A stretch of 64,000 nucleotides of DNA from Blepharisma stoltei (lineage: Eukaryota > Ciliophora > Heterotrichea > Heterotrichida > Blepharismidae). Below are positions 31,201 to 40,758 of this stretch, piece by piece. The stretch is taken from the NCBI GenBank assembly GCA_914767885.1, contig CAJZBQ010000047.1:992001-1056000 (forward strand), read 5' to 3'. Position 1 is the first letter of the stretch. The number at the start of each line of letters is the position of its first letter. The notes beneath the pieces are model-generated. The model did not search any database. It saw only the letters and a program-made list of their open reading frames with translations, and had not been told where the DNA came from. Both the position numbers and the translations under genes were made by a program.

Positions 31201-32282
31201 TGCGAAAAAATTTTTGACTGAAATTCTTCGGACCTTGAATTCGAGCATTGTAGAGGTCGAGCGGCAATTTAATCCTAATGATTGGAATTATTTGGAAAGG
31301 TTTAGGGTTAAGCATAGTAGAGATTCTGATATAGAAATAAGGATTAATAGAAGGCAGCACATTCTTATCCTCAGAGGCCAGCAATCTAAAGTTAATGACT
31401 TACTTGATAAAATTCGTGCCCCTACAATTGAGCCTAGAAATGATTTGCATAGCTGTGGAATCTGCACAGAGCCTATAAATGCTGAGGATAAATTCAGCTT
31501 ATCCTTATGTGGCCATCAAATACACAAGTCCTGCTTTAAAGTCCAAGTAAAAATTGCCTCAGAAAACAAGCCTCTACCAGATTTACCATTAAAATGCATT
31601 TATTGTAGGGAGGTTATTTTGTATAGTGACTGGGTAAAGGTGTTAGATCAAGCAGAAATCAAGAACTTGTACCATGCTTCACTTGTGAAATTTATGACAA
31701 ATGATAAAGGGAAAAGTTTTTCGTGGTGCGAAAACCATGTTTGTGATTTTATATATAATAAATCAAAGTTCACGAATAGATCGCCTATAAGAAATTGCCC
31801 TGAATGCCATGGGAAATTTTTGGAAAAATTTGTTTTAGTATATTATTTTTACATGAGGCATTTTTCTTGGTATAATTTTTTTCGGAAAAAGCACAGTTTT
31901 TATTGGGAAAAAATTTACATTAAAAATACCGACAAAAAGAGGACCAAAATTTTGTGTTAGGTGTAAAAAAGAAGTGGTTGGGATGACTCATGAAGTCAGA
32001 TGTGAAATGCAAAGAATTGGAGAAGAAAATAAAAAATGGATAGAAGAAAATACTTCGACCTGCCCCAGCTGTGAGTTTAAAACAGAGAAAAATGGAGGGT
32101 GTAATCATATTACTTGTCCAAATTGTAATACCCATTATTGCTTTATCTGTGGTGAAGACATATCAAGAATGATACCTGTCGACCATTATAGAGACCCTAG
32201 CAAGATTGCATGTTTTGGAAAATACCTTAATGCGAATGATGAAGGAGTTTTTCCAATTCCTGCTGATTGGGAATTGATTTAA
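25210..32282 (+). CDS. DEAH-box helicase fused to an RBR (RING-IBR-RING) E3 ligase, with about eight insertions
   Basis: Order along the gene. Helicase motif I AETGSGKTTQMPQ (~25480); DEAH box ILDEAHERS (~25780); SAT (~25875); QRTGRAGR (~26480). Winged-helix/HA2 to ~27540. OB fold VICTGLFRNL...GYYKIETNEVV...PPKYVVFFEI...FITPIDLDWV (28652-29245). A long middle with two KH/RRM-like parts (30085-31400). RING1 CGICTEPI...CGHQIHKSC (~31450); IBR WCENHVCDF...CPECHGKF + CVRCKK; RING2 CPSC...GGCNHITCPNCNTHYCFICGE (~32070), with the catalytic Cys in GGCNH. This is the layout of plant DEAH11/DEAH12-type proteins. Removable segments: 26081-26158, 27554-28027, 28028-28651, 28757-29024, about 29246-29440, about 29745-30085, about 30617-30735, 31821-31953. 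Several junctions restore the frame exactly; three (29.3, 29.9, 30.7 kb) I could not settle. TGA is Trp throughout (AIWWLE near the start). Confidence 0.8.
26081..26158. other. ~78-bp TA-bounded IES in helicase core
   Basis: It separates TLLYL from VFLTGKEELQKGKE (motif IV region). It contains TAA stops in frame; a TA-TA excision restores the frame. Exact ends are uncertain by 2 bp because of ATATA runs. Confidence 0.65.
27554..28027. mobile_element. 474-bp retroposon-like insert with 12-bp target duplication
   Basis: It is flanked by CTCAGCGGAGGC (27542-27553) and CTCAGTGGAGGC (28016-28027), one mismatch. The insert is far more GC-rich than the host gene, with no protein frame. Its removal leaves YEEFLSQRR continuous with the next element and then RLNASRLPELSNRV. 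Confidence 0.65.
28028..28651. other. 624-bp IES with a minus-strand open frame
   Basis: Together with the adjacent retroposon insert it separates FLSQRR from LNASRLPELSNRVIQKY. Ends share CTAAA; a TA-based excision makes CGG AGG CTA AAT GCG. Inside, the minus strand of 28053-28440 is open for about 130 codons (DLFAQFSQHLQGTPNEET...VSARSLRDYKHIEANQHI) with protein-like composition. I cannot identify it. Confidence 0.55.
28757..29024. mobile_element. 268-bp MITE IES of the GAGCGAAC family
   Basis: Left end TTACTCCATGAG; right end degenerate (ATGCTCTCG...GAAGTTA). Internal GTTCGCTCACAGAGG and GATCGCTCACCGAGG mark the family. Removal with one TA joins ICTGLFRNL to AHFRGG in frame. Confidence 0.8.
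29246..29440. mobile_element. GC-richer insert in helicase gene, family shared with 29745
   Basis: It separates PIDLDWVII from IWANEYNDRYITD. It shares TATGATTATGAGGCTTAG and the following TTTACAT..GAATT block with the insert at 29745. Boundaries are not exact. Confidence 0.5.
29745..30085. mobile_element. GC-richer insert in helicase gene, second copy of family
   Basis: It separates LDLFLSKKLDIRK from YFKFNLGLCKKEIINK. The stretch TATGATTTTGAGGCTTAG near 29787 matches the insert at 29246-29440. Ends are not resolved. Confidence 0.5.
30617..30735. other. short insertion in helicase/RBR gene
   Basis: The frame stops after SQIYVKFIK and resumes at VFLWFQRAEDADFML. AAATTTA occurs at both sides, but excision at it does not keep frame, so the true ends are unknown. 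Confidence 0.45.
31821..31953. other. 133-bp IES in the IBR domain, 7-bp direct repeats
   Basis: AAATTTT occurs at 31814-31820 and 31947-31953. Removing one copy and the interval joins CPECHGKF to CVRCKKEV, restoring the zinc-binding IBR motif. Ends show short inverted similarity (TGGAAAAATTTG / CAAAATTTTG). Confidence 0.8.
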
Positions 32283-32309
32283 TTAATTAACTGTATTATC
32301 AAAGACCAT

Positions 32310-33534
32310 TTATTTAATATTTTTGTCTTCTATTTCCATTTTTCTCAAATTTTCTGATTTTGACCTCATTTTTGTGGCTTTTTTCTGCAGCACCGCTATT
32401 TCTTCATTTTTTTCTTCAATTCTGTCTTCATATAGAGTCAGCTGGGCTTCTAGCTCGATAATTCTTTTCCTTAATGTTTCGTTCTGGTCTAGGACCTCTT
32501 TTAAAGCGTCTTGAAGAGATTTAATGAACTCATCATGGCCTTTGCAGCTCTTACAAGGTTTAGAAATAGAGGCAAGTGAAAGCTTTTCTAACTTCCCATC
32601 TTAATTAATGAAAAAAAATATTCTTGCCAAACCAAGGAGGTCTATTTTTATTTTTTAAAAAAATATATATACAATTTAAAAAAATAAAATATCCAAAATA
32701 TTTTAAATAAAGATTTAATTTAATTTATAATTTTATGTTTTAGCTAAATAACCATTATTAATTATGCATCATATTATATTTTGCTAACTCCCCCCTCCAT
32801 CCTTGATCGAACGATTGACTGCAAAATTTCCTAAAAATTGGGGAAATTAACCCCCATCCTTGATCGAACAATTTTCATATCATGCAAATTTTTATATAAA
32901 AATATATTAGTTATCGAAAGCTTGGGAAGATGTACCTAATGAAGTTGCTTTAAGAAACTTTGAGACGACAGAAAAGCTACGGAATCAACCATCCGAAGTG
33001 ATTTAGTCATCAACCTAGGCTTAAAAACTCAATAATCTAAAAAAATAGAGATTTTTTAAAATTTGAAAAGAAAAAAAAAATAATTCAATAAGGAAATTAA
33101 AATTTATACAGTTTAAAGGGGTAATCAATAAATCAAAATATTAAAATTGGTATTTTTATGAAATTAATTCAATTTTTTGCTGTAAAAATAATTATTAAAT
33201 ACTTTAACCCTCTTATTTAAAAATATATAAAAAATATATATATATATATATATATTTTTTTATTTTATATAAATTTTTTAAACCCCATCCTTGATCGAAC
33301 GATGGCGAGCTGTTCGATCAAGGATGGGTGGAGTAAAAATATTTTGCTCTCTAAAATAAGGGTGATTAATTATACTAAATGGGAGAGTAAGTTACTGATG
33401 GTTTGCCTTTGGTCATTTTCAGATGCTTCGTGAGAAACTTTATTTTTTGGTTTAGACTTGGTTTTTGAGTTTTCCAGGGACTCTAGAGGAGCTCGGCTAA
33501 GCCTTACAGATCTCCTTAAGTTGTAAATAGACAT
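32310..33534 (-). CDS. coiled-coil protein split by nested IESs
   Basis: N-terminal part from ATG 33534: MSIYNLRRSVRLSRAPLESL, Lys/Ser-rich, to QTISNL. After removal of the 799-bp IES (32589-33387) it continues EKLSLASISKPCKSCKGHDEF, then a coiled coil (LKEVLDQNETLRKRIIELEAQLTLYEDRIEEKNEEIAVLQKK) to a basic end and TAA. The CKSCKGH stretch could bind a metal, but only one CxxC is present. About 145 residues. The frame joins exactly at TTA. Ends 27 bp from the helicase/RBR gene's stop. Confidence 0.7.
32589..33387. mobile_element. outer IES (799 bp) with another MITE inside
   Basis: T-A bounded; ends TAACTTCCCATC on the left and the inverse ATGGGAGAGTAA on the right. A complete MITE (32785-33334) lies inside it. 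Excision joins NL to EKLSLAS in the coiled-coil gene in frame. Confidence 0.75.
32785..33334. mobile_element. MITE, 'CCTTGATCGAACGAT' family, copy 2 (nested)
   Basis: It starts TAACTCCCCCCTCCATCCTTGATC and ends CGATCAAGGATGGGTGGAGTA, TA-bounded. The interior follows copy 1 (3481-4052) closely, including internal terminal-motif copies at about 32850 and 33285, and a block GAAGATGTACCTAATGAAG...CGACAGAAA. It is inserted into another IES. Confidence 0.85.
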
Positions 33535-33741
33535 TATGGGGGGACTTATAAATAATTTTCTATTAATTTTATTTCATATTTTGTGTTAAATATTTGAAAA
33601 TCCTAAATTTTCAAATAAAATTTGTGCTTGACTTCCTCTGCTTTATTTTTTATTTAAAATTAAATTTTTATTTCTGACACAAATAGCTAGGACTATCTTC
33701 ACCCCAACCATAATCTATAATTAAGCTAAAATTCATCGTGA

Positions 33742-35561
33742 ATGGCAAAGAGAAATGGTTTCCAAAGACCTTTTCATTTATTTCAAATTATCTCATGGAC
33801 ACTCATTATTTTTCATACCGTGATTGGCGTGCTTTGCATTGCCTTGTTCTTAAAAAGAGACCTGCTTATCATATTTTTGATTTTATTTTATATTTCCCAC
33901 ATATGCGTGATATACTCCCTGAATTTTTTTAGATCATTATTGACCTCACTTTAATTTTTAAAATTAATTTGTATTTGTCAGGTTTTTTTTTGATAAATAA
34001 AAACGAAAATAAAAAATCTCCGTTTATAGGTTTAGGATGCCTAATTAGACTTAGATTGCATAAGGCAGAGGTCCTGAACCATAATTTTTTCTGGTCGGAA
34101 TTCTGCTGGGGGTATAGCGATCTATTGTGATGCATAAATTATAATTCAAGGCTATATTGCAACAGACTCAGACCCAACCATCTTAATAAAGCCAGAAACT
34201 GTCTCCTTGGACACAAATATCAACTATTTTTGCACAATCTGCAAGGTATATGTAACAGAATCTGCTAAACACTGTGGGCAATGCAACCGATGTGTGGATA
34301 GGTTTGATCACCATTGCAAATGGCTCAATAACTGCATAGGAAAGCCAAATTATTGGAAATTCATACCTTTGATATGGACACTAGAAGTAAGCACTTTTAT
34401 ATTACTTTGCTTTGAAATTTATGTAGTAAATAAAGGTTTTGCTAAAGAATTAACTGATGATTATTCGACCCAAATTCTTGTCCTGACTATATTACTTATA
34501 GATATATTCATTAATGGGACAGTGTTTCTTACTCCATATTTTATTCCCTCTAATGGGTGAAGTTTTTTTAGAAATTTAAAAAATCCAAATTTGCGAATTG
34601 AAAGTGAAAATTAATCTAGCCTGTTGAATTTATTTATAAAAATGGAAATTCAACAGAATAAGCTAGAGAATTCATTATATTTATTTATCGCTTTTATTGT
34701 ATCTTGTGCATTTTGGGGCAGATTAGATTAGACTTTGATGGGCATTTAAAGGCTAAACTTCCTAAAGCATCGTGCATTCCGCAGCTGTCGTTGCGGTGTG
34801 GGCCATCTCCAAGAAAAAACTCAAGGAGCTTGTGCTATTTTGGAACTGGCCACAAAGCCGCCTAGATATAAGTTGCCCTGCCTCTATTGGATACCCATTT
34901 TGGGCCTAGGTGCTGCTAGTCTAAAAGACGCAAAAAACTGCTGCTTGAGTCATGCCACTAATTAGCAGAAATAGTGCTGAGCTTCTTACCTCAAGGCTAG
35001 CTCCACTCTTGGGTAGCTCCTTGCTTCAAAAATCTACGTCTGGATATACATAGAACACCCTCCACAGGAAGGGCGGGTCGCTTAGCACCCATTTTTTATA
35101 TTATTAATTATCACTTACATGCCAAAATATTTTTCATAAAAAATTTTTAATTCGCTTTTTTTGACCAAAAATAGGACTTTTCCATTTTTTCCTCTCAGGA
35201 AGGGGACTTAGCATTAGCCTATTTAATCAGCATGCATATTTATTTAGGAATTAAAGGAAAAACTACCTATGAGTTTATACAAGAATGAAGAAAAAATAAA
35301 GAAAGAAAACATATAGTCCCGCTTGAAGATATTAAAGAGGACGACCAAGAAAGCTCTCTGAAAACTCTTTATAAAATCAGCCCAGAAAAGCTGGCAGAAA
35401 TAAAAAAGAGCGTGTATATAAAGCATAATACTTTTGTAGTGACGCCAGATCTTGATATGTCATATTCGCCGTGTAATGTTAATAAAACCTTTGGAGCTGG
35501 GTCTTTTTCAATTAACTCCGATATATCGCAAAAACCTGAAGTATTAAATAAGATTAATTAA
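33742..35561 (+). CDS. DHHC palmitoyltransferase
   Basis: Starts MAKRNGFQRPFHLFQIISW, the usual NGFQRP opening of one zDHHC branch, followed by two hydrophobic segments. After the IES at 33930-34139: TDSDPT, then the zinc/catalytic region FCTICKVYVTESAKHCGQCNRCVDRFDHHCKWLNNCIG (DHHC present). A TM pair follows, and after the insertion at 34530-35208: MHIYLGIKGKTTYEFIQEW (the TTxE motif). The tail is acidic/polar. It attaches palmitate to protein cysteines in endomembranes. The junction at 34530/35208 gives a one-base frame offset with a strict TA excision, so that boundary or one base is uncertain. Confidence 0.85.
33930..34139. other. 210-bp TA-bounded IES in DHHC gene
   Basis: Starts TAGATCATTATTGACC, ends GATGCATAAATTA. 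Removal joins SLNFF to IIQGYIATDSDPT in frame. Related to the repeat at 6175-6322. Confidence 0.8.
34530..35208. mobile_element. 679-bp insertion in DHHC gene with MITE-like ends and a GC-rich core
   Basis: Left end CTTACTCC, right end CTCTCAGGAAGGGGACTTAG; the last ~120 bp resemble the GAGCGAAC MITE interior. A GC-richer block (34735-35090, for example GTCGTTGCGGTGTGGGCC) in the middle looks like a separate retroposon nested inside. Confidence 0.6.
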
Positions 35562-35591
35562 TTTATATATAATTTTAAATAAAGTATTGGT

Positions 35592-37410
35592 TTAGTTATT
35601 ATTCTTTAACTCTTGCATGTGCATGTCCTTCATCACGTATTTCATGACTTTTCCAGAAGACGTCATAGGAAAAGAGCTTACTATTTTGACTGTCCTTGGA
35701 ATCTTGAAGTCAGAGAGTTTGCCTTTAGGCTATTAAAGAAAGATGCTAGCTGTTTTGTGACCCAACTATTAAAGCATTCCTGGGATTCTAGCAGGCACTG
35801 AAATGCTTTTAGAAGCTGCTCCTGTGATAGCCTTCTCGTTGAGGAATATCCAAGATCCAAAGACATTACTGGATACCTCCATCCCAGCCACAAGAAAGCA
35901 GCCAAACCACAATTTTAATAATGTTTACCTTTAAGGTACTCTACAACTCCTGCATGGGTAATATCAGTCTTCCCAGGCTTCATTTTGATCCACGCACATA
36001 CCTGCTCTCCTCCATAGTGATCAGGAATTCCAAATATTGAAGCCATTTCAATATCAGGGTGTTTCATTAACAAATTCTCAATTTCCGCTGGATAAATATT
36101 TTCCCCACCCCTTATAATTAAATCCTTATTTCTCCCTACAATTCTCAAGTACCCATCTTCATCTAAAGTCCCAAGATCTCCTGTATGCATCCACCCATTG
36201 CCATCAATAGTTTCTTTTGTCGCTTTTTCATCACCCCAATAATGCTTAAACACTGAATACCCTCTTATACAAATTTCTCCAACCTCTCCAATTTCTACAA
36301 TTTTCCCTTTTTTATTAATAAGTTTTGCTTCAAGATTTGGGTGGATCACCCCTGCTGTGTTAACTTTTTTTTCAAAAGGAGAATTATGCAGCATTTGGAA
36401 CATTGAGCCTGAAGTTTCAGTCATAGCGAACGCATTTGTGACGTTTTTTATGTGAAGCTCGTGGATAATCCTGTTCATAGTGTCTCTATCGATTCCAGAG
36501 CCAGTTGAAAATGCAGTTTTTAATGATTCCACGTTTCTTTTTTGCTTTTCTTGTTCATTAAGGTAAAGCTGAAACATTGTAGGGACTCCTAGCAGAGAAG
36601 TGATTTTTTCGGATTCTACGGTATCCATAATAAGTCCTGGCTTGAATACATAATCAGGGTATACTATAGTAGAGCCACGTGTTACACAGCAAATGTTTGC
36701 CATAGACCCAAAAACATGATATAAAGGCACGCTGACGACCACTTTGTCAGTTTCGTCCCATTCTAATAAATCTGTAATGTTATGGGTACAGTTTACGACT
36801 CCGTGATGGGACAATACAACACCTTTTGGTTTTCCTGTCGTCCCTGAAGTAAAAATTATATAGCTTGGGTCATCAAATGAGATATCATGGGTCACTTCTT
36901 TATAGTCTTTAGTTTTTTGATGGTATAGTTCATCAAAATTTAGCATCCCTTTGTGGGTTTGGTTTCCTATTAAAATCACATGCTTTAAATGAGGCAATTT
37001 TGATGACGATATTTCTCCAATTTTGGAAGAATTTATTTCTGGGACAAGATTTTCGACCATGTTGATGTAATTGGAAGTCCTGAAGCTGGGAGGCATGATA
37101 AGAGCAGAAACTTGGGCTTTATTTAGCATGTATTCTAGCTCAGAGATTTGGGATGCTGGGTTTATGTTGACGAGGATTAAATCGGATAAAGCAGTGCCGA
37201 GCTGAGTTAGGGTTCAGTCTTTGCAGGTGGGAGAGAATATGCCAACTCTACTGTGCCGAGGCAGGCCTAGGGCAAGTAAGCCTTCAGCAATTTGTTCAGA
37301 ACGTTGCAAAAGCTCAGAGTAGGTCCATCTAGAGTTTTCGTGAAGACTCAGGAGGGCATCGTTGTTGGGGAATTTTCTTGTGGTTTCTCTTACTCAACCA
37401 ATATTAAAAT
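35592..37410 (-). CDS. acyl-CoA synthetase, ACSF2-like
   Basis: Frame open on the minus strand from about 37420 with TGA as Trp (CKDWTL). Motifs: WTYSELLQRSEQIAEGLLALGL, INPASQISELEYML, the AMP-binding P-loop YIIFTSGTTGKPKGVVLSH, AMTETSGSMFQML, GWMHTGDLGTLDEDGYLRIVGRNKDLIIRGGENIYPAEIE. After removal of the insert at 35728-35933 it continues EYLKGKLSDFKIPRTVKIV...SSGKVMKY (catalytic Lys in SGKV). It activates medium-chain fatty acids with ATP and CoA. The N-terminus is not settled: upstream there is a 75-bp inverted-repeat IES (37463-37537) and no clear in-frame ATG. Confidence 0.85.
35728..35933. mobile_element. 206-bp insert in acyl-CoA synthetase gene
   Basis: CCTTTA occurs at 35722-35727 and 35928-35933 within the longer imperfect repeat TTTRCCTTTA. 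Excision leaving one copy joins VEYLKG to KLSDFKIPR in frame. GC-richer than the gene. Confidence 0.75.
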
Positions 37411-37462
37411 GGAGCAAAATATAGGCAAATTTCCATATTTGAGTAATAAATAACCTTTAAAT

Positions 37463-37537
37463 TATAGGTAAAATAAGAATTTATATACAAATTGCTTTGA
37501 TACTCATTAACGCTGCAAAAATCAAAACTTACCTATA
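37463..37537. other. 75-bp IES-like segment with terminal inverted repeats
   Basis: Ends TATAGGTAA and TTACCTATA, just upstream of the acyl-CoA synthetase coding region. It probably lies within or next to the first coding segment. 37540-37841 otherwise holds nothing I recognise apart from a TTTGTTTCAATTTAA motif near 37668 that is shared with the MITE at 60894. Confidence 0.6.
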
Positions 37538-37841
37538 ATTGTTAATATTAAATGCGGAATAAAACATAATGCTATTTAACGTAGCTACCCCTAATCAATA
37601 ATTTTATAAAAAGTTTTTTTAGTGAAAATTCAATTTTTTTTTAAAAAAAATTTTTTTTATGAATGTCTTTTGTTTCAATTTAAGTGTAGGAGCTAGGACA
37701 TCACCGATTGTTTTACCCAAAAGCGGTTTTCCAATCCCTGAGACGTAACTGAGTCTTTTTAAGCTCATATTTTTGAACTATCAATAATATTAAGCTTTTA
37801 AAATGAGATCCGTTTTATCTGAAATAAACAGATCATAAAAA

Positions 37842-40753
37842 ATGAGAGAAATTATACATCTCCAGATAGGCGATTGCGGAAATGCAATAGGAAAAGCGCA
37901 TTGGTCTAATATTTTTTTAGATTATCCTTTTATATCTGAGGAGTTTATTTTTGCGTCAATTACTTAATACATTTTTTATTATTTTATATAAGTCAATCAC
38001 CATCCTTTATATAAAAAATTTATATAACCTAATATATAAACGGCAAAAACTCGGCTAACAATTTTAGCATAATTCAAGAAAAAATCGGCGTATATCTTGA
38101 AGAAAAATCCAATCAAAATTATACTGCAAGAAACATAGCAGTTCATACAGAAAATGACTCATTAAATCCATATTTCAGCCCAGATGATTTTGTAAAAATA
38201 GAATCAGCAGGAAATAATTGAGGCAAAGGCTACTACGGGAGCGAGGTTGACGAGTATATCATAGATCTTGCAAAATCAAAAACTGAGGCTTGTGATTCCT
38301 TGCAGGGATTTGAAATTTCGCATTCTCTTGGAGGTGGCTCTGCGGTCAAGCATGAAATCCGTCCCTATCTCCCCGCACACCAACCACCCCAGCCGCCTCA
38401 ATGCCAAACTACCTAGTCTTGAAAATTAGAAATATAAGAGCTATTGCAGTAAAGCCCATACTCTATATAGCTTTCTTAATCGAAAAAAATGTAATAGATA
38501 TTTGAAGGACCAAGACAAACTCTCTCGAAGGGACGAGCTAATTTTGATACTAGGAAGCGACATGTCAAAAAATGGTTGAAAAGTAAACGCGCCAATTTTT
38601 AAATTGGCTTTATTATTAAATAAATTTTTAAATTGATAATAAAAGCCACATATGATGTGCATTAGAGCATTTAAATGAAATTAAAAGCTCGAACCTTATC
38701 AATCGAGTTGACTTTTTGCGGGAAGGATAGACTTATAAAAGCCAAAGTTTGTATTGAACGTTGATTGTTCTTTATAAAGTTCTCAATGGCTCATAATATA
38801 GATTATTTTTTATGGGCACTAATTAATGTAAATATAATTTGCAGTCCTTTACTTTTATAATGATTATGTCTTTAAAGTTAACTTATTTCTTCTTTGGATT
38901 AGCTCCTATAGTAAGATATTTATCAGCGCCAGAGATCTTAAATTTAAAATTAATTTAATAATAAAGCTATTTTAAAAGTTGGCGCGCTTACTTGTCGACT
39001 TTGCTCACACTTGTCAACCATTTTTTGACATGTCACACTTTTTAACGCTTCCTGGTATAGACACGTAGTTCGTCCCTTTGAGAGAGCCTGTCTTGGTCCT
39101 TAAATTATCTATTACATTTTGTTTGATAAAAAATCTATATAAGGGGTGAGCTATATTTTCGCTCCCAAGCTATTAAAACCGATTTATAGCATGCTTACAC
39201 ATATATTTAATACTTTATTTCATATCCATACTATATACAGAGTTTTTATTGGTTTACAAATTTAACTCATATTTTTGCATTAAATTTAAATGAGATATAT
39301 CATATTTTATATGTAAAATAAGCTATATAAGCTAATTAATTTTTTTAAAATGCATTAATTTAGCGAAATCGATGCTAGATATTATATGTGCATATGATAC
39401 ATAATTATACTTGAATTGATTTATTTGTATATAGCCATTTTAAAGCAAAATATGACTGTATTATACTTAAAATACAATAATTAACGAAATCCAGCGTATT
39501 TCTCTATTAACTCTTTTATTTATTAATCTAAACATTTTTACTATGTAAAAATTCTGTATGTAATAGGATATGAAACATAGTATTAATATTTATGTAAACA
39601 TATTAGAAATCGCTTTTTAATATCATAAAAGTGATAATACTGCAATATCTCTTATTTTTCTTATTATCAAGAGATATGTAGTTTTGTATTGAGTTGGTTG
39701 AGAGGGTGGGCTTCATACTTGGCCATCTCTGGAAGCGGACTCACCTCCAGGGTCATTGAAATGCTAAAAGACGAGTTCCCTGAAATTTTAATCTGCATGC
39801 ATACAATTTTCCCATACTCTGGGATGGGGGACTGCCTTGTTGAGCCATATAATGTCACTCTCTCCTTTCCCTACCTCCACATGCCAAAAAACGTGATTTT
39901 TGCAATTCAGAATGAAAGGTTATTTAATTTCATTTTCCATCAAAAACATCGTATCCCTAGCTTTTATGCAGATTTTAACCATATAGCAGCAGCTGTTTTA
40001 TCAGGGATCACCTCAAGTTTTCGATATTCAGGCACATTGAACGGAGATCTGCAAAAATTGGTATAGCGCCTTCCTATAGATGGCGCGCAATGCGCCATCA
40101 CCGGGGGAGGAATGGTTCCACGTGTGGAACCCTCTTTTTCCACGAGCTAAAAAGAGGGTTCCACACGTGGAACCATTCCTCGTGGAGAACCCTCTCCCGA
40201 CATGGCCCGGTGATGGCGCATCGCGCGCCATCTATAAGAAGGCGCTATATCAAATTTAACACCTATTGAAACTATGAATTTTCTGATACCTGAATATACA
40301 GAATTAAGCAGCTTATGACTGCATGACACACTTTCCAGGATTTTTCGAGATGGAGTTTCAGCCAATCTCTTGTGTAATGTCGATAAAAACCAAAAATATA
40401 TAGCGGCTGCTTGCAATTTTAGAGGCTGTGAAGACTATAATAAAGAAATAAACAGCTTTTTTGATTCTGATACTAATGAAATTATCAATAATATGCCAAA
40501 AAAGAAAATAAAATACTCAGTTATTGAGGCTAATCCAAACAATTTTCCAATGCAAGCTGTTTCTATTATAAATTCCACTGGATTCAGAAAAACTTTAATG
40601 GGTTATCTAGAACAATATTATGCCCTGAAGCGAAGAAATGCATTTTTACATCATTTTTATGGAGAAGGAGTAGAAGATGACGATTTCACTCAATCTGCCA
40701 ATGAAATGCGTGACCTAATAGAGACCTATGAAAACGTGTATAATTCTTTATAA
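37842..40753 (+). CDS. highly divergent tubulin
   Basis: Starts MREIIHLQIGDCGNAIGKAHW, the beta-tubulin N-terminus. Then NNWGKGYYGSEVDEYIID, CDSLQGFEISHSLGGGSGSGLTSRVIEML (the GGGTGSG nucleotide loop, here GGGSGSG), VEPYNVTLSF, ADFNHIAAAVLSGITSSFRYSGTLNGDLQKL, AACNFRG and a C-terminus QSANEMRDLIETYENVYNSL. About 390-400 residues after removing three insertions (37946-38034, 38343-39731, 40062-40247), each giving an exact junction. Several normally fixed sites differ (QAGQCGNQIG reads QIGDCGNAIG; no EExE-rich tail). It may be a specialised tubulin rather than a bulk microtubule subunit. Stop is 5 bp from the stop of the convergent gene. Confidence 0.85.
37946..38034. other. 89-bp TA-bounded IES in tubulin
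   Basis: Removal joins ISEEF to INGKNSANNFS in frame, in the variable N-terminal loop. Confidence 0.75.
38343..39731. mobile_element. 1389-bp insertion in tubulin, CTCTG target duplication, carrying a nested element
   Basis: CTCTG at 38338-38342 and 39727-39731. Excising one copy plus the interval restores GGGSGSGL exactly. Terminal inverted repeats: CGGTCAAGCATGAA and the inverse of TTCATACTTGGCCAT. Not TA-bounded. Inside lies a second inverted-repeat element (38449-39149). No transposase frame is evident. Confidence 0.8.
38449..39149. mobile_element. 701-bp nested element with ~170-bp terminal inverted repeats
   Basis: The left arm has CTATATAG, AATGTAATAGATA, GGACCAAGACA, TCTCTCGAAGGGACGA, GACATGTCAAAAAATGGTTG. 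The right arm carries these in inverse order and strand (for example CAACCATTTTTTGACATGTC, TCGTCCCTTTGAGAGAG). The middle is AT-rich. Confidence 0.8.
40062..40247. repeat. 186-bp palindromic IES in tubulin
   Basis: Nearly the whole segment is an inverted repeat: TATAGCGCCTTC...ATGGCGCGC...GGTTCCACGTGTGGAACC on the left, mirrored by GGTTCCACACGTGGAACC...GCGCGCCAT...GAAGGCGCTA on the right. It is GC-rich, unlike the host. TA-bounded; removal joins GDLQKLV to SNLTPIE in frame. Confidence 0.85.
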
Positions 40754-40758
40754 AATAC

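Noticed and set aside
40028..40416. Minus-strand frames over the palindrome in tubulin
   Set aside because: They arise from the GC-rich palindrome itself and the antisense of tubulin.
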